Source: Microplitis mediator (Eukaryota > Arthropoda > Insecta > Hymenoptera > Braconidae). Taken from it: a stretch of 64,000 bases of DNA. The position numbers and the translations under genes were made by a program. The stretch spans positions 10,707,697 to 10,771,696 of the forward strand of contig NC_079971.1 of NCBI RefSeq assembly GCF_029852145.1. Reading direction: 5' to 3'. The notes below the pieces were generated by a model that saw only the letters and a list, made by a program, of their open reading frames with translations, was not told where the DNA came from and made no database searches. This document shows, in pieces, positions 38,001-50,421 of this stretch; within the stretch, counting starts at the first letter, position 1, and every line of letters starts with the position of its first letter.

Positions 38001-38405
38001 AAGCTTGCACATGAAAAATTTTCAGAAACTGTGTCGAAAGAAGCATCTATCGACACTTCTATCGACGTAATTGATAATGGTGATGCCGATAATCAAAAAT
38101 TAAATTTTGGAAATCGGGGAGCTTTAGTAAGAGAATTTAAAGTTTCGTCATCACAAGGCCAAACCGCTGCAGAAGTTGACTGCTTTTTAAAAAGCTCAAA
38201 ATTTAGATTTTCCATACTCGATGATTATCCAACTATCCGTCAAGTATTCTTAAAATTTAACACTCCATTACCATCATCGGCTCCAGTGGAACGACTTTTT
38301 AGTCACGCAACGATGATGAATTTGCCCAAATATAATCGCCTAAGTGATGAACACTTCGAACAGCGTGTGCAATTTAAAGCTAACTCAACAAAAAGTCATT
38401 CATAA
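35039..38405 (+). pseudogene. hAT transposase, five exons, damaged
   Basis: Exons with matching phases can be read at 35039-35597, 35849-36049, 36579-36784, 36958-37177 and 37240-38405, each bordered by AG and GTAAR-type sites. Exon 1 has an acidic D/N/S-rich stretch and a BED zinc finger whose second Cys is Tyr (LCNFYDPPKKFKGSMQVTSN), with the H-x-H part continuing in exon 2. Then come FMLPFRIVEDPTFRK, TADMWSSNQRRYLGVTV, TVTDNASNFSKAF, HTLNLIAS and the C-terminal dimerisation motif LPSSAPVERLFSHA. Lesions are a frameshift near 35985 and a TAA at 37087-37089. It lies in the polymerase position of the LTR element. Confidence 0.85.
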
Positions 38406-38635
38406 AAAAAAATTTTTAATTTGTATTTCCCACTACATGTCAATTAAAATTAAATTTTTTATTTTTACTTAAAATTTTTTTTATTATTAAATACTGGTTA
38501 TTTTCATTTATGCGCATTTTCAAATACAATTAATTTTTGTATTTTTACTGCAAATAAACTTTAATTAAAAAATACGATGTACTTGTATTTTTAAAATTCT
38601 CCATTAATAAGTATATTAAATATTGTACTGTCAGT
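38406..38635. other. Right flank of the hAT element
   Basis: AT-rich, with no gene. The junction with the env fragment lies at about 38600-38640. Matching terminal repeats were not found. Confidence 0.4.
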
Positions 38636-38639
38636 ATTT

Positions 38640-40442
38640 TTTAATTGCAAATCTCGCAACTCTGGTCGGGTCCTGCATGCATTACCTGAAAATCGACATG
38701 ATAAACGAGGTACAGGTCGGAATTTATCAGGCCAGACATCGCTTAGACCAACTCCTCGACGAAACAAATTTACAAACGCCGCCACTTGACCGTAACCAGA
38801 GAGCTCCATGGTTCGGTTTCATAGGCACGATTTTTCGAGAATTGTTTGGGACCATGGATTATGAAGACAAAGAACACATTAATAAGGAAATTAACAAGTT
38901 ATACCAAGATAATGCCGAAACGGTGCACCTGGTACAAAACGCCACTCACATCGTCAAGAGTGATATTAATACCATCCTTCAGAGTGAGGCTCAGATGCAG
39001 TCCAATCTGAACAAACTTGCGGACGTCACTCACGCATTCATAAACACAACGTTAAACTCCTTAGAAAAAGTCGTTTATGTCACGAAAGTCCTCATGCTGG
39101 GGGATGAGCGCTTGGAGATCGCCAATCACCACCTACGAGTCCTGAGAGAGGCCAAAACCATCATCGACGAGGCAAAAGCCGGCAGACTCTCTCCTCAAGC
39201 GATATCGCCAAAACAACTTTACAAAGCAACGGTCGACATCATGCAGAAACATCCTGATTTAAATCCACCTCAGCCGATTGACAGGATGGACATCTCAACC
39301 TTGTCAGCAGTATCGACAGTAAAGGTAGCGAGGGCAAAAGGTTATTTACTCATTATTGTAACCTTGCCTCTGTTCCACAAGATTCCGCTATTATCGTATG
39401 AAATGAGACCGTTGCCAAAACCAGAAAACGTGAACGGAAAAATTCAAACTTTAACCATTTTACCATCCAAAAGGTTCTTGGTTACAGATCCAGACCTACG
39501 AAGATTTTTCCTGGCAGACTCTGAATATATAAATAAATGCAGAACCATCGGAGAAGATCTATCGTGTCGTCCCCACATCCCATTCCAAACTACAGAAGAT
39601 CCTGAAGAAGTCGACTGCGAAATGAAGCTGCTCTTGAAATTGACAGAAGACATTTCGAGAACTTGCAACATCCGCATTATCCCCGATTGCAAAACTACGT
39701 GGATAAAGCTCAATCAACCAAACTCTTGGGCTTATTCGACCTGCAAAGAGGAAAAATTGAGTCTCAAATGTTTGGACCCAGTCGAAAAAGATTACTACAT
39801 CAATGGAACAGGGATGATCCATATTCGGGGCAGATGCGAAACCAAAAACGGAAAATACTTAATCAAAAGTATAGATGAAGAAATCACCCAGCTGAATATC
39901 ACGCTACCGAAGTTAAATTAACTTTGGAAACACTGTCAACAAACTTAACAGCTGAGCCTAAAGTCTCAGGGTTTCTCTTCAAAAAGAACATCGACCCGTT
40001 AAACACAATCGATAAATTCCAACCCTGGGGAGCAGGATTGGAAGAAACAGAAAACCGGATGTCTGAAATAGCGCTGCATCATCAGGAGGACGAGATACAA
40101 CGAACGATGACGGCGGGGAATATGTCCATCCTCGTCATCTTGTGTGTCATTCTCATCGTTCCAGTTTTCCTCAAATGTTGTATCTGCTCAGGCAAGAGGC
40201 GCTGCTTCACCTATAAGAAAAACAAGCAGCCAGGCGAGGTACTACACAAGACAATTATAGAAACCAAACGTACCTCTGATCTCAAATCAAAGGCAGTCCA
40301 AACTAAGGACCAACCAGAGGTCATCGAACTCCAAGAACATCCGTCGACATCAACTCGTGTCTCCTTCTCCGCAAATCGGCGAACAACTCCAACTCGTACA
40401 TCCAGAGGTCTCCGTCTCTCCGACTTCAACGCGCCAATATAA
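38640..40442 (+). pseudogene. env: Env of errantivirus-like element (baculovirus F type), frameshifted
   Basis: The frame enters without ATG, so the signal peptide end was lost to the upstream insertion. It shows a furin-like site followed by a fusion-peptide region (RNQRAPWFGFIGTIFRELFG, near residue 60), then heptad-like helices and Cys-rich ectodomain blocks. This is the class I fusion protein family shared by insect errantiviruses and baculovirus F proteins. It stops at 39921. The -1/+2 frame from about 39910 continues with the membrane anchor (MSILVILCVILIVPVFLKCCIC) and a 90-residue cytoplasmic tail to 40442. One small indel near 39905-39924 therefore disrupts it. Confidence 0.85.
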
Positions 40443-40485
40443 TCAACCTAAACAAGATAAGAATAATGTATAATCGAACTAAATT

Positions 40486-40637
40486 TGCGTGGTAAAAATA
40501 GCAATCCTCTTCTAACTATTTAGAAACCGACCCCGAAGTAATTCTAGGGGGCATTTTGGAAAAATTTACAAATTTTTGTATTCATTTAACCATCTCTATG
40601 GTTATCTTTGAAGAGGATTCCTATTTTACCGCCACTT
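40486..40637 (+). other. Long imperfect hairpin after env
   Basis: GTGGTAAAAATAGCAATCCTC at 40489 pairs with GAGGATTCCTATTTTACCGCCAC ending at 40637 (small bulges). A second stem TAACCAT/ATGGTTA lies inside. Its position between env and the 3' LTR recalls RNA export elements, but function is not shown. Confidence 0.45.
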
Positions 40638-41405
40638 TATTTTCAAAAAGAGAAAGAAATTTTTAATTAAGAAACATATTACTGGACTTAAGTTTACCAG
40701 ATAGATTTTGGAAAAAGAAAGAAAATTTAATAAAAGATTTTTATATCTAAACTATGAAAGGAATTTAAAATCACCTGTACATTCGAGGAAACAGGATAAT
40801 TGGTAAATTTCTGTTAAAAACCGCGAAATTACTGTTGAAACTAAAGCAAATTATTTAAACGTTCACCTTTCATAGCGCATGCGCGAATCCAAACGCAGAT
40901 GACAGCTGCTGACAAATATTATCACAGCCTTGACAAAATTTTCTTTCAGGACGTCATTTCTCTGCCAAATTCTCCTTTTAAAAATTTAAACCCCATGGAA
41001 ACTCCTTAAAAAAAAACTCCTTTTCACCTCCTATAACAAGAAAATGGAAGCAGTAAATAGAAAGAAATTTTTCTTTCAAAAACCAACTTCAGAATGTTAC
41101 TCACCTCAGACTAGTCACATGTTCCATAATAAACTAAAAACACTTACCTGGCGAATTTAGATAATTGCGCCGTAATAAAAATAAAAAAAAAAAACTTTAA
41201 ACTCAAAAAGAAAAAGGAAAACCAAGTTTTCTTTACGAATACACTTGCATATTTAACCATATCCAAGTTGTATACGGTTATTTGAAGGAATGGGCGAATT
41301 TTTGGGTTAAAAGAAGGAACACACGATCTTTAAGCTCATTTTCCCTTTATTAAAAAGAGAAAACCGACAGTTGAACTTGACTTGCAAGTGGTAACATCAC
41401 TTCAG
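40638..41405. other. AT-rich DNA, 3' flank of antisense gene B
   Basis: Only a minus-strand AATAAA (complement at about 41343-41348), downstream of the gene B stop, is noted. No ORF is supported. Confidence 0.4.
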
Positions 41406-42574
41406 TTACCCAGCGAACGCTGGTGATGTCCGAATTGCCCCATTTTCTTCCTTTATCTCGAATTCCTCTTCTTCCGGCTCATCTTCTCTATCCTCCCTAA
41501 AAAGCCAGGAAATAGACTTCCAATCCTCCATCCAATCATCCAAATCCTCGTCCTTTTCCCTCCAAAGATGCTTACTCCATGCCAGAAAAAGCTCACGCTT
41601 TAGACGGGATGGGCAGTCTGGCAGAGAACCCCGACTCAAATAATACTAGACAAACAAACCGACATTTTTAAATAACACTAAAATCACGACCAACTAGACT
41701 TTTCACTTCAACACTTACGTGTAGCAAATTATTACGCACACCACAAGTATTATAACACTCACAAGTATGAATGCTGGGGGCCCAAATTGCAAAAATCCTC
41801 CGAATATAAATAAATTCGGAGTAGGATCTTATAAAATAATAAATGGGATCCCCAAGGTTATACTTCTGACCGAAAGACTTGCACATTGAACCAGCTTCAA
41901 ATCAGATGACTGAATGCCTGACTTAACGCATAAACGCATCGTCAGCGGTAACAAGACGCACTAGCTGTGAGAACGGTTGTTGAAGTCACACAAACTAAAC
42001 TTAAGAATAAAATAATGAGAATGATTCTTAAAGACTAGAGAAATAAAACGCTATACACTTTTAAATGCATTCGCAATTTATTCTGTTAAAATTCAAAACA
42101 TTAACGCCTTTTAAAAAGCCAGGCGATAGTAGAATCTTTCAAAGTAGAATTTAACAAACGCAAATTATTTCTGCATCCTCGAATGTGACAGATATATCTC
42201 AAAACTTCCATTAAATAGCTGTTACTAATGAGAGCATCGTCCGTAAAATACCAATGTAAATTGGTCACAACATACTAAAATGATCAAAAAAAGAAAAAAA
42301 GCATTTTTAACGAATTCCTCTTTATATAATATAAATGAGTATATAAAAATACCTCTAGTAAGGTAAGAGCGCGACCATCCGCTCCTATCGGGGGCAAGAG
42401 TGGTGCTATCGAATGGATCCAATCAACCTCATATTGATGAGAAACGAACAAAAAGATTGGATCCGAATCTAGATACCAACGAGCCCGCACCTCTATCAAA
42501 ATTTCATCCAGTAAAACCGGTAAAAGATCTATTTCTGGATCAGCAATCTCAATAGGTTGGCGAGTAAAACACAT
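41406..42574 (-). CDS. Antisense spliced gene B, unknown acidic protein
   Basis: Two minus-strand coding exons have matching phase 0: 42574-42353 (74 codons from ATG, after an acceptor TTTCAG) and 41645-41406 (79 codons and TAA, after GTTTGTCTAG). The first exon ends CTAGAG before GTATTT. The product would be 153 residues: MCFTRQPIEIADPEIDLLP, an EVRARWYLD core, a Trp-rich second exon (LAWSKHLWREKDEDLDDW) and an acidic tail (EDEPEEEEFEIKEENG). A poly(A) signal follows the stop. A GAGA-rich G+C patch at 43190-43330 could be its promoter, with noncoding exons between. I recognise no family. Its exon 1 resembles gene A exon 2. Confidence 0.5.
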
Positions 42575-43189
42575 TTTCAATAAATCCTGAAATTACGAAT
42601 TTCAGAGTATAAATAAAACTTTTTTTTTCAGACAAGAAGTTATCAAATTCCTTATTTTTAAATTGAAAATGGGTTTTAATACCGACTCACCCCTCAACTG
42701 TAACGAACGTCCACTAGCTTTAAGAACAACTTGATGTAAAACAATATGTTTAAAAATCATCTTTTCTTACTCTATAAAAGAAAAAAAAACAAACATAATA
42801 ATAACCGTGGCCTTGCTAAATCAGCAAATTAAAAACTGACCGCGAATAAAATAAAACGATATACGAAAAAGTAACGAAAAGAATTATCAAAAACTCCCAT
42901 AAATATCCCACTGAAACATCAATGGGTATATTGAGAATAATATCTGAAAATTAGTCCACATGCATGCTACTTATATAAGTGACCTTCACTCTTAAATTTC
43001 CAAGATTAATTCTTCAATATTATCCTTAAAAGCCATAAATTATTCAATTTATTTATGATATAAATCATACAATTGATTTGTACACGAAATAAGCTGGTTT
43101 AGAGAATAGTCCTTCCAGTGACTGTAAGATGGAGACACTTGCCGGTAAATCTAAGACCAATTCAGCGGTCGATATTTAGCATCACATTG

Positions 43190-43335
43190 ATGTCACACCG
43201 TCGCGAGAGTTAGGAACGCGGGCAAAGAAGAGACCGATTAGCGACAGCTGTCGCTCACGGTCGCGCAACGCTCTCTCTCTCCCTCTCACGTCCCGACTCA
43301 AATCTATCGCGCGCTCTCTCTATCCCACGCGGCCA
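43190..43335 (-). promoter_or_regulatory. GC-rich GAGA-containing patch, possible promoter of gene B
   Basis: On the minus strand it contains GAGAGGGAGAGAGAGCG and repeated GCGCG in otherwise AT-rich DNA, upstream of gene B. GAGA repeats are common at insect promoters. Confidence 0.35.
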
Positions 43336-43840
43336 GAATGGAATAAAAAATCATAATTTAAAATTACGTCTAAAGCTAAATAAAAAAAAAGGGGGGGGAG
43401 GGATTTTCATACTAAATTTACTTACCTCTTATCAAGTAGAAACTTAAAACCTAAATTAATTAAACTAACTTATATTAATAACTTACTTAGTAAACTTACT
43501 TACTTACTTACTTTACTTACTTACCTAGTAAAAATAAAAAAAAAAGAGGAAAAAAGGGGGGGGGGGGAAATAAATTATTTTGAAACCAAATTATTTTTTT
43601 TTTCATTTATTCTTTTTTTATTTTAGTAAAATATTCATTACCTTTCAAAAAAAAAAAAATTTTTTTTTTTTTCCCTTTAACGTCTTATAGGAAGAGGCTT
43701 AAGGGCCCAAGGATGAATTATTCTAGCTCCATTAAGGCTCGCGTCCAATCTCTAAAAAAAAAAAAAGGGGGGAAAGATTAGAAAAAAAAAAAACTCCAAA
43801 GAAAAAGAAAAAAAAAAAAAAAAACTTACCTCAAGAGGCC
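43336..43840. other. AT-rich DNA with homopolymer runs and a candidate gene A exon
   Basis: CTTACTTACTTAC repeats (43485-43535), G and T runs. A minus-strand exon-like piece at about 43755-43700 (DWTRALMELE then stop) follows a pyrimidine tract and could be the last exon of gene A. Confidence 0.35.
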
Positions 43841-43858
43841 TTCTGCCGTCTCCATAAG

Positions 43859-44236
43859 TCAGGCCGAGAGAATCTCGATCTGCTCGTGATTCGGGGCCAT
43901 CACCACCTCAAAGGGTCCAGACGTCTGCAGGGCACCCTCGTAGAACCACCGGGCCTCTACGAGCTCCGGAGGAAGATGTCCTGCAGCCAACAACAAAACA
44001 TAATCGACTACTTCGAGGGCGTTGGTCGGGTTTATGTACCCGACCAAACTCCCTACCATCACCCCCAAGGTCAAGGTCGTCTACAACAAGGAAAAATTAT
44101 TATTATTTCGTTATATACATATATATACATATAAACTACTAATAAACAAATTCACGCTTACCCTCGAACCACCACGGTGGATGACCCACTGTAACCCCGT
44201 CGAAAATCCGTGGTATTGTTCCTCGGTGGTGTACAT
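43859..44236 (-). CDS. Antisense spliced gene A, unknown protein
   Basis: Exon 1 44236-44162 (25 codons from ATG: MYTTEEQYHGF) ends at AGG|GTAAGC. Exon 2 44080-43859 begins after TTGTTGTAG, in phase 0, and runs 73 codons to TGA. The intron is 81 bp. The product (98 residues) contains GVMVGSLVGYINPTNALEV, VDYVLLLAAGHLPPELVEARWFYEG and a stop after EILSA. The frame continues beyond the TGA for a dozen codons to a good donor (GAG|GTAAGT) and then a short exon, so the TGA may be a lesion. An initiator-like TTCAGT lies at about 44310 on this strand. EVEARWFYEG resembles the EVRARWYLD of gene B. No known family. Confidence 0.45.
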
Positions 44237-44517
44237 TTTTGTTTTTTTTTTTATTATTGGTTTTCTTATTATTTGAATAAAGCGATCGTTCTCGTTTAAC
44301 TGTTCGTATCGCACTGAACACACCGAGAGGCAATTAGAATGCGTACCGAGATAAGACGGTAGCCGGAGATCAAATTCGCTCGTGCAGACGCGGCAAAACG
44401 AATTCGCAATTAAACATCGCTAGATGTCGGCTCAATGCAGATTTGCAGTTAATCGCGAACTATTCTCTCCAGCTTGTTTCAGTATTTAGACAAACTTTAT
44501 GTTTCTCAAGGTCACCT

Positions 44518-44530
44518 ATATATATGTGTA

Positions 44531-44613
<83 letters not shown>
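44518..44613. repeat. (TA)n microsatellite
   Basis: About 95 bp of TATA repeats with a few interruptions at the left edge. Confidence 0.95.
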
Positions 44614-44614
<1 letters not shown>

Positions 44615-44985
44615 AGTATATGGGTATGCATCATATGAATGGGAAAAGATTAAATAAATAAATGTAACCCTAATTTTAATTGATCATAGTCTAATATTTA
44701 ATCCTTATAATTATGAATAATTATTATTATTATTTTTTTTTTTGGTGATGGAAATCGTAGATTTTAGGGGAAAAACTTATCAAATTTGTACTAACAAACA
44801 TATATACGTGTATTACAACGAATACACCATAAATATTGGGAAACTCAGATGTAATCTTCTATATTTTCAATATTTTCATATATCTATCTGTAAGTTCTCT
44901 TTAACAAAATTTGTAAGTGTTATCGCGAGCTTCTTAAAAGAGGGGACATATGTTTAGGAAAGCAAGAGAGTTCTGCAACCCTCTT
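44614..44985. other. AT-rich DNA upstream of the 3' LTR
   Basis: No ORF is supported. It contains two poly-T/AT runs. Confidence 0.4.
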
Positions 44986-44999
44986 ACTTTCCGGGGGAT
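44986..44999 (+). other. Polypurine tract
   Basis: TTTCCGGGGGAT directly precedes the 3' LTR start at 45000, the usual plus-strand primer site. The run is short. Confidence 0.5.
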
Positions 45000-46408
45000 T
45001 GTTATGTCCAAATAAATTTTTTTTTTTTTGAATAATTGTTTGAAATAATTACTTCTGAGCTCCTCTTTGAAAAGCGCGCGAAAACGCAGCGTCAGCTTTT
45101 TTACCTTTTTATGCGGTAAAGAATAGTGGGAAGACACCTTCAATAAGTTTAACGAATAAATAATAAACTGTCGTCACTTTCCACCAATGACAATGATTAG
45201 AAATTTTTCATCAAATTACCAACCAAAGCTTATAAAAAGCCTGAGCACCTATAGCTCAGGGCTAGTCGGTTCTTAAAACTAACGGTCCGCGAATATTCGA
45301 ACTTCGAAATTTCGTGTACTCTTATTGCAGGAATCCGCCCTAGGCGTTGAAAAGTCAATAAGAGGATTTTAAATATTTTCAACATAAACCTTATTGCAGG
45401 AATCCGTTTCGGCGTTGAATAATCAATAAGGCATTTCTTACTTTATCTAGACTAATTTTTATTGCAGGAATCCGCTACAGCGTCGAATAGTCAATAAGAA
45501 ATAGTCAAAAATCGTGAATTTATCACTAACCTTACTGCAGGAATCCGCCCTAGGCGTAGAATAATCAGTAAGGCATTCAAAACTAAAATCTTTTGTATCC
45601 AATTATTGCGGCGTTGAATAATCAGTAATTGAATGCAAATTATCATTAAAAATCCTCAAATATTGATCAAAAATTCGATCTAACGCGACCGTAGTAAACG
45701 TGCGTCTATTACAATATTTGTCGGATTTTAAAAACCATCCGGTACGATCGAACCAGTGACGCAAATTACGTGAATTTGCGATTCCATCTCGTGCCGAGTT
45801 AATTTGCGCATAAAACCACTTTTCAGGTGTGTAAAAGGACGCATTAAATATAAATTAAAATCTTAATAAAATATTTGTCAAGGATAAATAATCCTATAAT
45901 ATAAAGTAAACATAAAATTGTGAAAACAAGAGTGAATAAGTGACGTTTAGTTGAAACCGTTGTAATTTGAAACATCAAAATAAAGACAAAGTTCATCACT
46001 CTAACCTTGCGGTTTTCATTCGAGAGTAGTACATAAGGTCTTATCCTATAACCCAGCCGCGCCTACTCAACCCAAATCCGAGGAGGAAGGTCAAGCGAGC
46101 TGCAACGTTCTGGAGGGGTAAAATCTGCCGTACTAGAAGAAGTTACATCGAAAGATAGGTGAAGAACTAATTTTTCTATTCATTATAAAATACTTTTGGC
46201 TTAAACAAGAGCACCAGTCTCTTCGAAGACGTTTGGGTTCTTAATTTTCGAAAAGATCCACTATAAATAATAAATTATAGGAAGATAATTTCTTCCTCGT
46301 ATTCTTTATTGTTGTCCGCACCCTCCAACCCGCTTGTCCAAAATTACTATCGCTACCAAAGGGAGAAATCCCGGATAAATAATTAAAAATTAAGCGGCGG
46401 ACATAACA
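45000..46408 (+). repeat. 3' LTR of the 16.5 kb element
   Basis: 1409 bp, almost identical to 29865-31272; by eye about eight substitutions and one poly-T length difference. It carries the same TATA hairpin and the five stem-loop array (45319-45631). One difference (ACGG to ACAG) falls in the inner hairpin of the third unit. Confidence 0.95.
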
Positions 46409-46412
46409 GATG

Positions 46413-47562
46413 CAAGGGTTGCTGCGGGGGCGGCTTCCGGTTCCCGAGACATGACCAAGATTTCTTGAAATATTTTCTAAAATACATCAAAACCTAAAAA
46501 TAATTTTTTTAATCGGGAGTTTGTGAGCAGATGTGTCGTTTGATATAAGGGTTGATGCGAGGGCCGCTTCCGGTTCCCGAGACATGACTAAGACTTCTTG
46601 AAATATTTTGCGAAATACATCAAAACCTAAAAATAATTTTTTTAATGGGGAGTTTGGGAGCAGAAGTATCGTATGATGTAAAGGTTGATGCGGGGGCGGT
46701 TTCCGGTTCCCAAGACATGACCACGATTTCTTAAAATATTTTTTTAAATACATTAAAACCTAATAATAATTTTTTTAATGAGGAGTTTGTGAGCAGAAGT
46801 ATCGTCTGATATAAGGGACGATGCGGGGGCGGCTTCCGGTTCTCGAGACATGACCAAGACTTCTTGAAAAATTTTTAAAATACATCAAAACCTAAAAATA
46901 ATTTTTTTTAATGGGAAGTTTGCAAGCTGAAGTATTGTTTGATGTAAGGGATGGTGCGTAGGCGGCTTCCGGTTCCTTAGAAATTATTAAGATTTCTTGA
47001 AACATTTTTTAAAATTCATCAAAACCTAAAAATGTTTTTCTAAATGGGGAGTTTGCGAGCAGAAGTATCATTTGATGTCAGGGTTGATGCGTGGGCGGCT
47101 TTTGGTTCCCGAGACATGACCAAGACTTCTTGAAATATGTTTCAAAATCCATTGAAACCTAAAAATAATTTTTTGAGCGGGGAGTTTGCGAGCAGAAGTA
47201 TCGTTTAATATAAGGGTTCATGCAGGGACGACTTTCAGTTCCTGAGACATGACCAAGATTTCTTGAAATATGTTTCAAAATCCATTGAAACCTAAAAATA
47301 ATTTTTTGAGGGGGGAGTTTGCAAGCAGAAAAATTGTTTGGTATAAGGGCTCATGCGGGGGCAGCTTTTGGTTCCCGAGACATGACCAAGATTTCTTGAA
47401 ACATTTATTAAAATACATCAAAACCTAATAATAATTTTTTTAATAGGGGGTTTGCGAGCAGAAGTATCGTTTGATATAAGGGTTGATGTGGGCGGCTTCC
47501 GGTTCTCGAGACATGACCAAGACTTCTTGAAACATTTTTTAAAATACATCAAATCTATAACG
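46413..47562. repeat. 133-bp satellite array, block 3
   Basis: About 8-9 more units of the same array, continuing from block 2 across the 16.5 kb insertion. Confidence 0.9.
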
Positions 47563-48145
47563 AATACTGTTTTTAAATTCGCGATGGAGACGCGAACAAC
47601 CCCAGTACCGTATGCGGTCACCCACGTGTATAACAAATAAAAAAATTATAAGTTCAAAAGTCCGGAAAAATGTAGTGATGACAAATGTCACTTCAATTAA
47701 TTTTTAAATTTCTTAAAATAAATAATAGTATTATCAAATTACGAATAATAATAAGTAAGGGTCTGTCTGGACCAGCTCCTCAGGCTGGATTAGTGCACGT
47801 AGGCGCCAGACCGTTTCTATAAAACGGACAAAATATTTTATCAGGGGGAAAATTTTGCGAGGAAAGATCCGAGCGAGTAGCCAGTAACAAGGCGGATTAA
47901 ATCGATCGAAATTAAAAAAAAAGAAATAATCAGAAAATAATAAGCACAGTTAAATATATATAAAATAATAAATCAAATTAAATACAGTAGGAAAAAGACC
48001 CAGGAAAAATAAATACCGAGTATTTCCCCGAAAATTGTTGGATTAAATAGTTTATATAAAATACCAAATAAATCTTTGATACAATAGTAGAATTTTGAGT
48101 ATATAAATTACAATCGTTAATTAACTCCTGGAGGTAGAATCTATA

Positions 48146-48903
48146 TGTAAAATGAGCGAATGCTCTGTGGGATTCTGGTGTAGGTGTGGTTAATTCAATA
48201 ACTAACAATTAACACAAAAATTACAGATAATAGAATAGATCTTTATTTAACAATGTGTACACTGAATAACTGTAAGAAAAATACTTAATAGCGAATGCAA
48301 CTACAAGATACACGATAGCGAATGCGACTGTAAGAGAATACGCGTATAAATTCGATACGTGGTCGGTAGCGGTTAATGACGCAATAATTAATTTTTAATT
48401 AATAAGACGCAAGCAACGATTCACTATATACTCAATAATTAGTAGCCTTGATATACTACCTAATTATTGAGAATATTTAAGCAGAGATTTAGCGGAGCGG
48501 TTCAGACTTATATCACACTAGAGATATACTATTTTGAGCGAAGCGGTTGGATGGATAGCTGAGTTTGTACTGATCGATGTAGATTGGAAATAGAGACGTC
48601 GTCTTCTTCCTTCTTCGCTGCTCGGTGGTGACGTGGCAGCATGGCTGCAGTAACGAATTTTCCCATTGGCTTAAATGCGTGCCAACAGGAAATAGTTAGC
48701 CGCCAATTTCTCTGATTGGCCAGCTGGTAGCGGGTTCTCATGCCATTTTGAGACGGTCATGAGCAAGAAATTGCAGGTGTCGGGCCCAGATAGCGAGTGA
48801 CCCGGCACTATTCTGACATTCAAGTCAGTAGCGAGTTCGGCTGCTCCCGTACGTAGCGAAAGTACACAAAGCTTTTCAAAATGGTTAAGCTCGTGACTGA
48901 ACA
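48146..48903 (-). mobile_element. Solo LTR with 5-bp duplication CTATA
   Basis: Minus-strand TGTTCAGTC...ATTTTACA, 758 bp, flanked by CTATA at 48141-48145 and 48904-48908. The plus R1 copy (around 24480) has the uninterrupted site. A 5-bp duplication is common for BEL/Pao-type elements. Confidence 0.85.
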
Positions 48904-49068
48904 CTATATAATGCAAAAATAATTCCAAATTTAAATCCAATATTTAAATCAATAATTATAATTAATGTATTATAATAACTTCATTAAATAAAATAAATCT
49001 TTCATCAAGATTAATTAATATCAATCAAAGATAATCACAAGTTTAAACCTTCGGTTACCCCTTTACAC

Positions 49069-49600
49069 TTTATAGGGGGAGAAAGATACGGTGTACTCTC
49101 ACTCTCATTCACCAAATTTCCAAAATTATAACATAAATTCGTTTAAATAAATAATTATCCCTCTTTCAATAATTATTTATAGTTAAAAATATAATATAAA
49201 TTACTTGACCGCTGGGGTACACAAAAACTGCAAATTATGCACAGAAAAGAAAAATAAATAATAACATCTCGGGTACAATTATTTAAATAATAATAAAAAC
49301 TATAATACAATAAATAATAATAATAATTCCGCTTTATAATTATGATTATTATTCAGGAATTTTTCCCCTGAACTATTACGTCATCGACTTAGGAATTTTC
49401 TCCAGAGCCGGCGTATAGCTATAGCAACAAGTATCGACATATGTATCTATATATATATCTATACAGCAAACTGCTGTAAGCGCGCAATTTCTAATATTTA
49501 AATTAAAATTTAAACGAAATATGATTATTTTATCATCCCCAATTCTTTGTATATATGTAAATATATCATTCAAGGGTAGCGAAACACAAAATCAGCCAAA
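49069..49600. other. R1 copy, region specific to the minus-strand copy
   Basis: AT-rich, with no counterpart in the plus copy. A GGGGGAGAAAGATACGG patch and CTCTCACTCTC occur at its left end. No ORF. Confidence 0.4.
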
Positions 49601-50421
49601 TTATTTACGGGTGTGTGATACACACACGTGAATTTACGTCGCGAATACCAACAATTCCCGGGGAGGTTATCAGTAGCAATGCATAGGAGGAGAATACAAG
49701 AGTACTTACTTAATACCGCTTCAATACTTGATCTCTACAAGAATACACTCGAACCGATCACCCGGTGAATTTATTAATAATTAATCAATTAACTATTGGT
49801 AACTGAAAACCACCAACCTAATAGCGACGTATATTTATAGACTTATCAATGACAGCGTGTGCTCACTTTTATTATTCGTACCTTTCTAAATACTTTTTGG
49901 GCCGGCCACTTGTTGGCCACCCACGTGGCGCAACAATCGCCCTTAATTACTATTATCATTGTTATCTAGCTCTGGGCCTATTATAAATCAAATAAATAAA
50001 TTATAATAATATTTTTACCCCACCTGAATGATACATATTAAATAAATACATTTGTCTAGTATTTATTTATGTCAAAATAATAATTGTAAAAGATATATTT
50101 AATTAAATAATAATTATTTAAACCATGTGTTCTACATCGATATTGCAGGAGAAAATATTGATTTTTCCCCTCCTCTGCGGTCAATACTTCTCATCTCCTC
50201 AATACCTGGATATGAAATTTGAACTAAATAAAATAAAAACAATGATTGGAGGATAATGTGTCCACACATTATGTCCCTCAAATAACGCAAAATAATAAAT
50301 ATTCCCATATAAACAATATATATTAAATGTAATTAATTTTAAATTATAAATTAAAATTTAAGCACACACGTGCTCTCATTCACGCCGCGCGCATGCGCGA
50401 GCAAACGCTGTCTCAGCACCG

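Larger units (their letters stand above)
29865..46408 (+). mobile_element. 16.5 kb errantivirus-like LTR element
   Basis: Two LTRs of about 1.4 kb share TGTTATGTCC...GGACATAACA ends and are flanked by GATG at 29861-29864 and 46409-46412. The order inside is primer binding site, gag, protease, a hAT transposon in place of RT and integrase, env, a hairpin, two antisense spliced genes, a purine tract and the 3' LTR. Roughly eight differences between the LTRs suggest recent insertion. With no polymerase the element depends on help from elsewhere. Insertion is within a 133-bp satellite unit. Confidence 0.9.
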
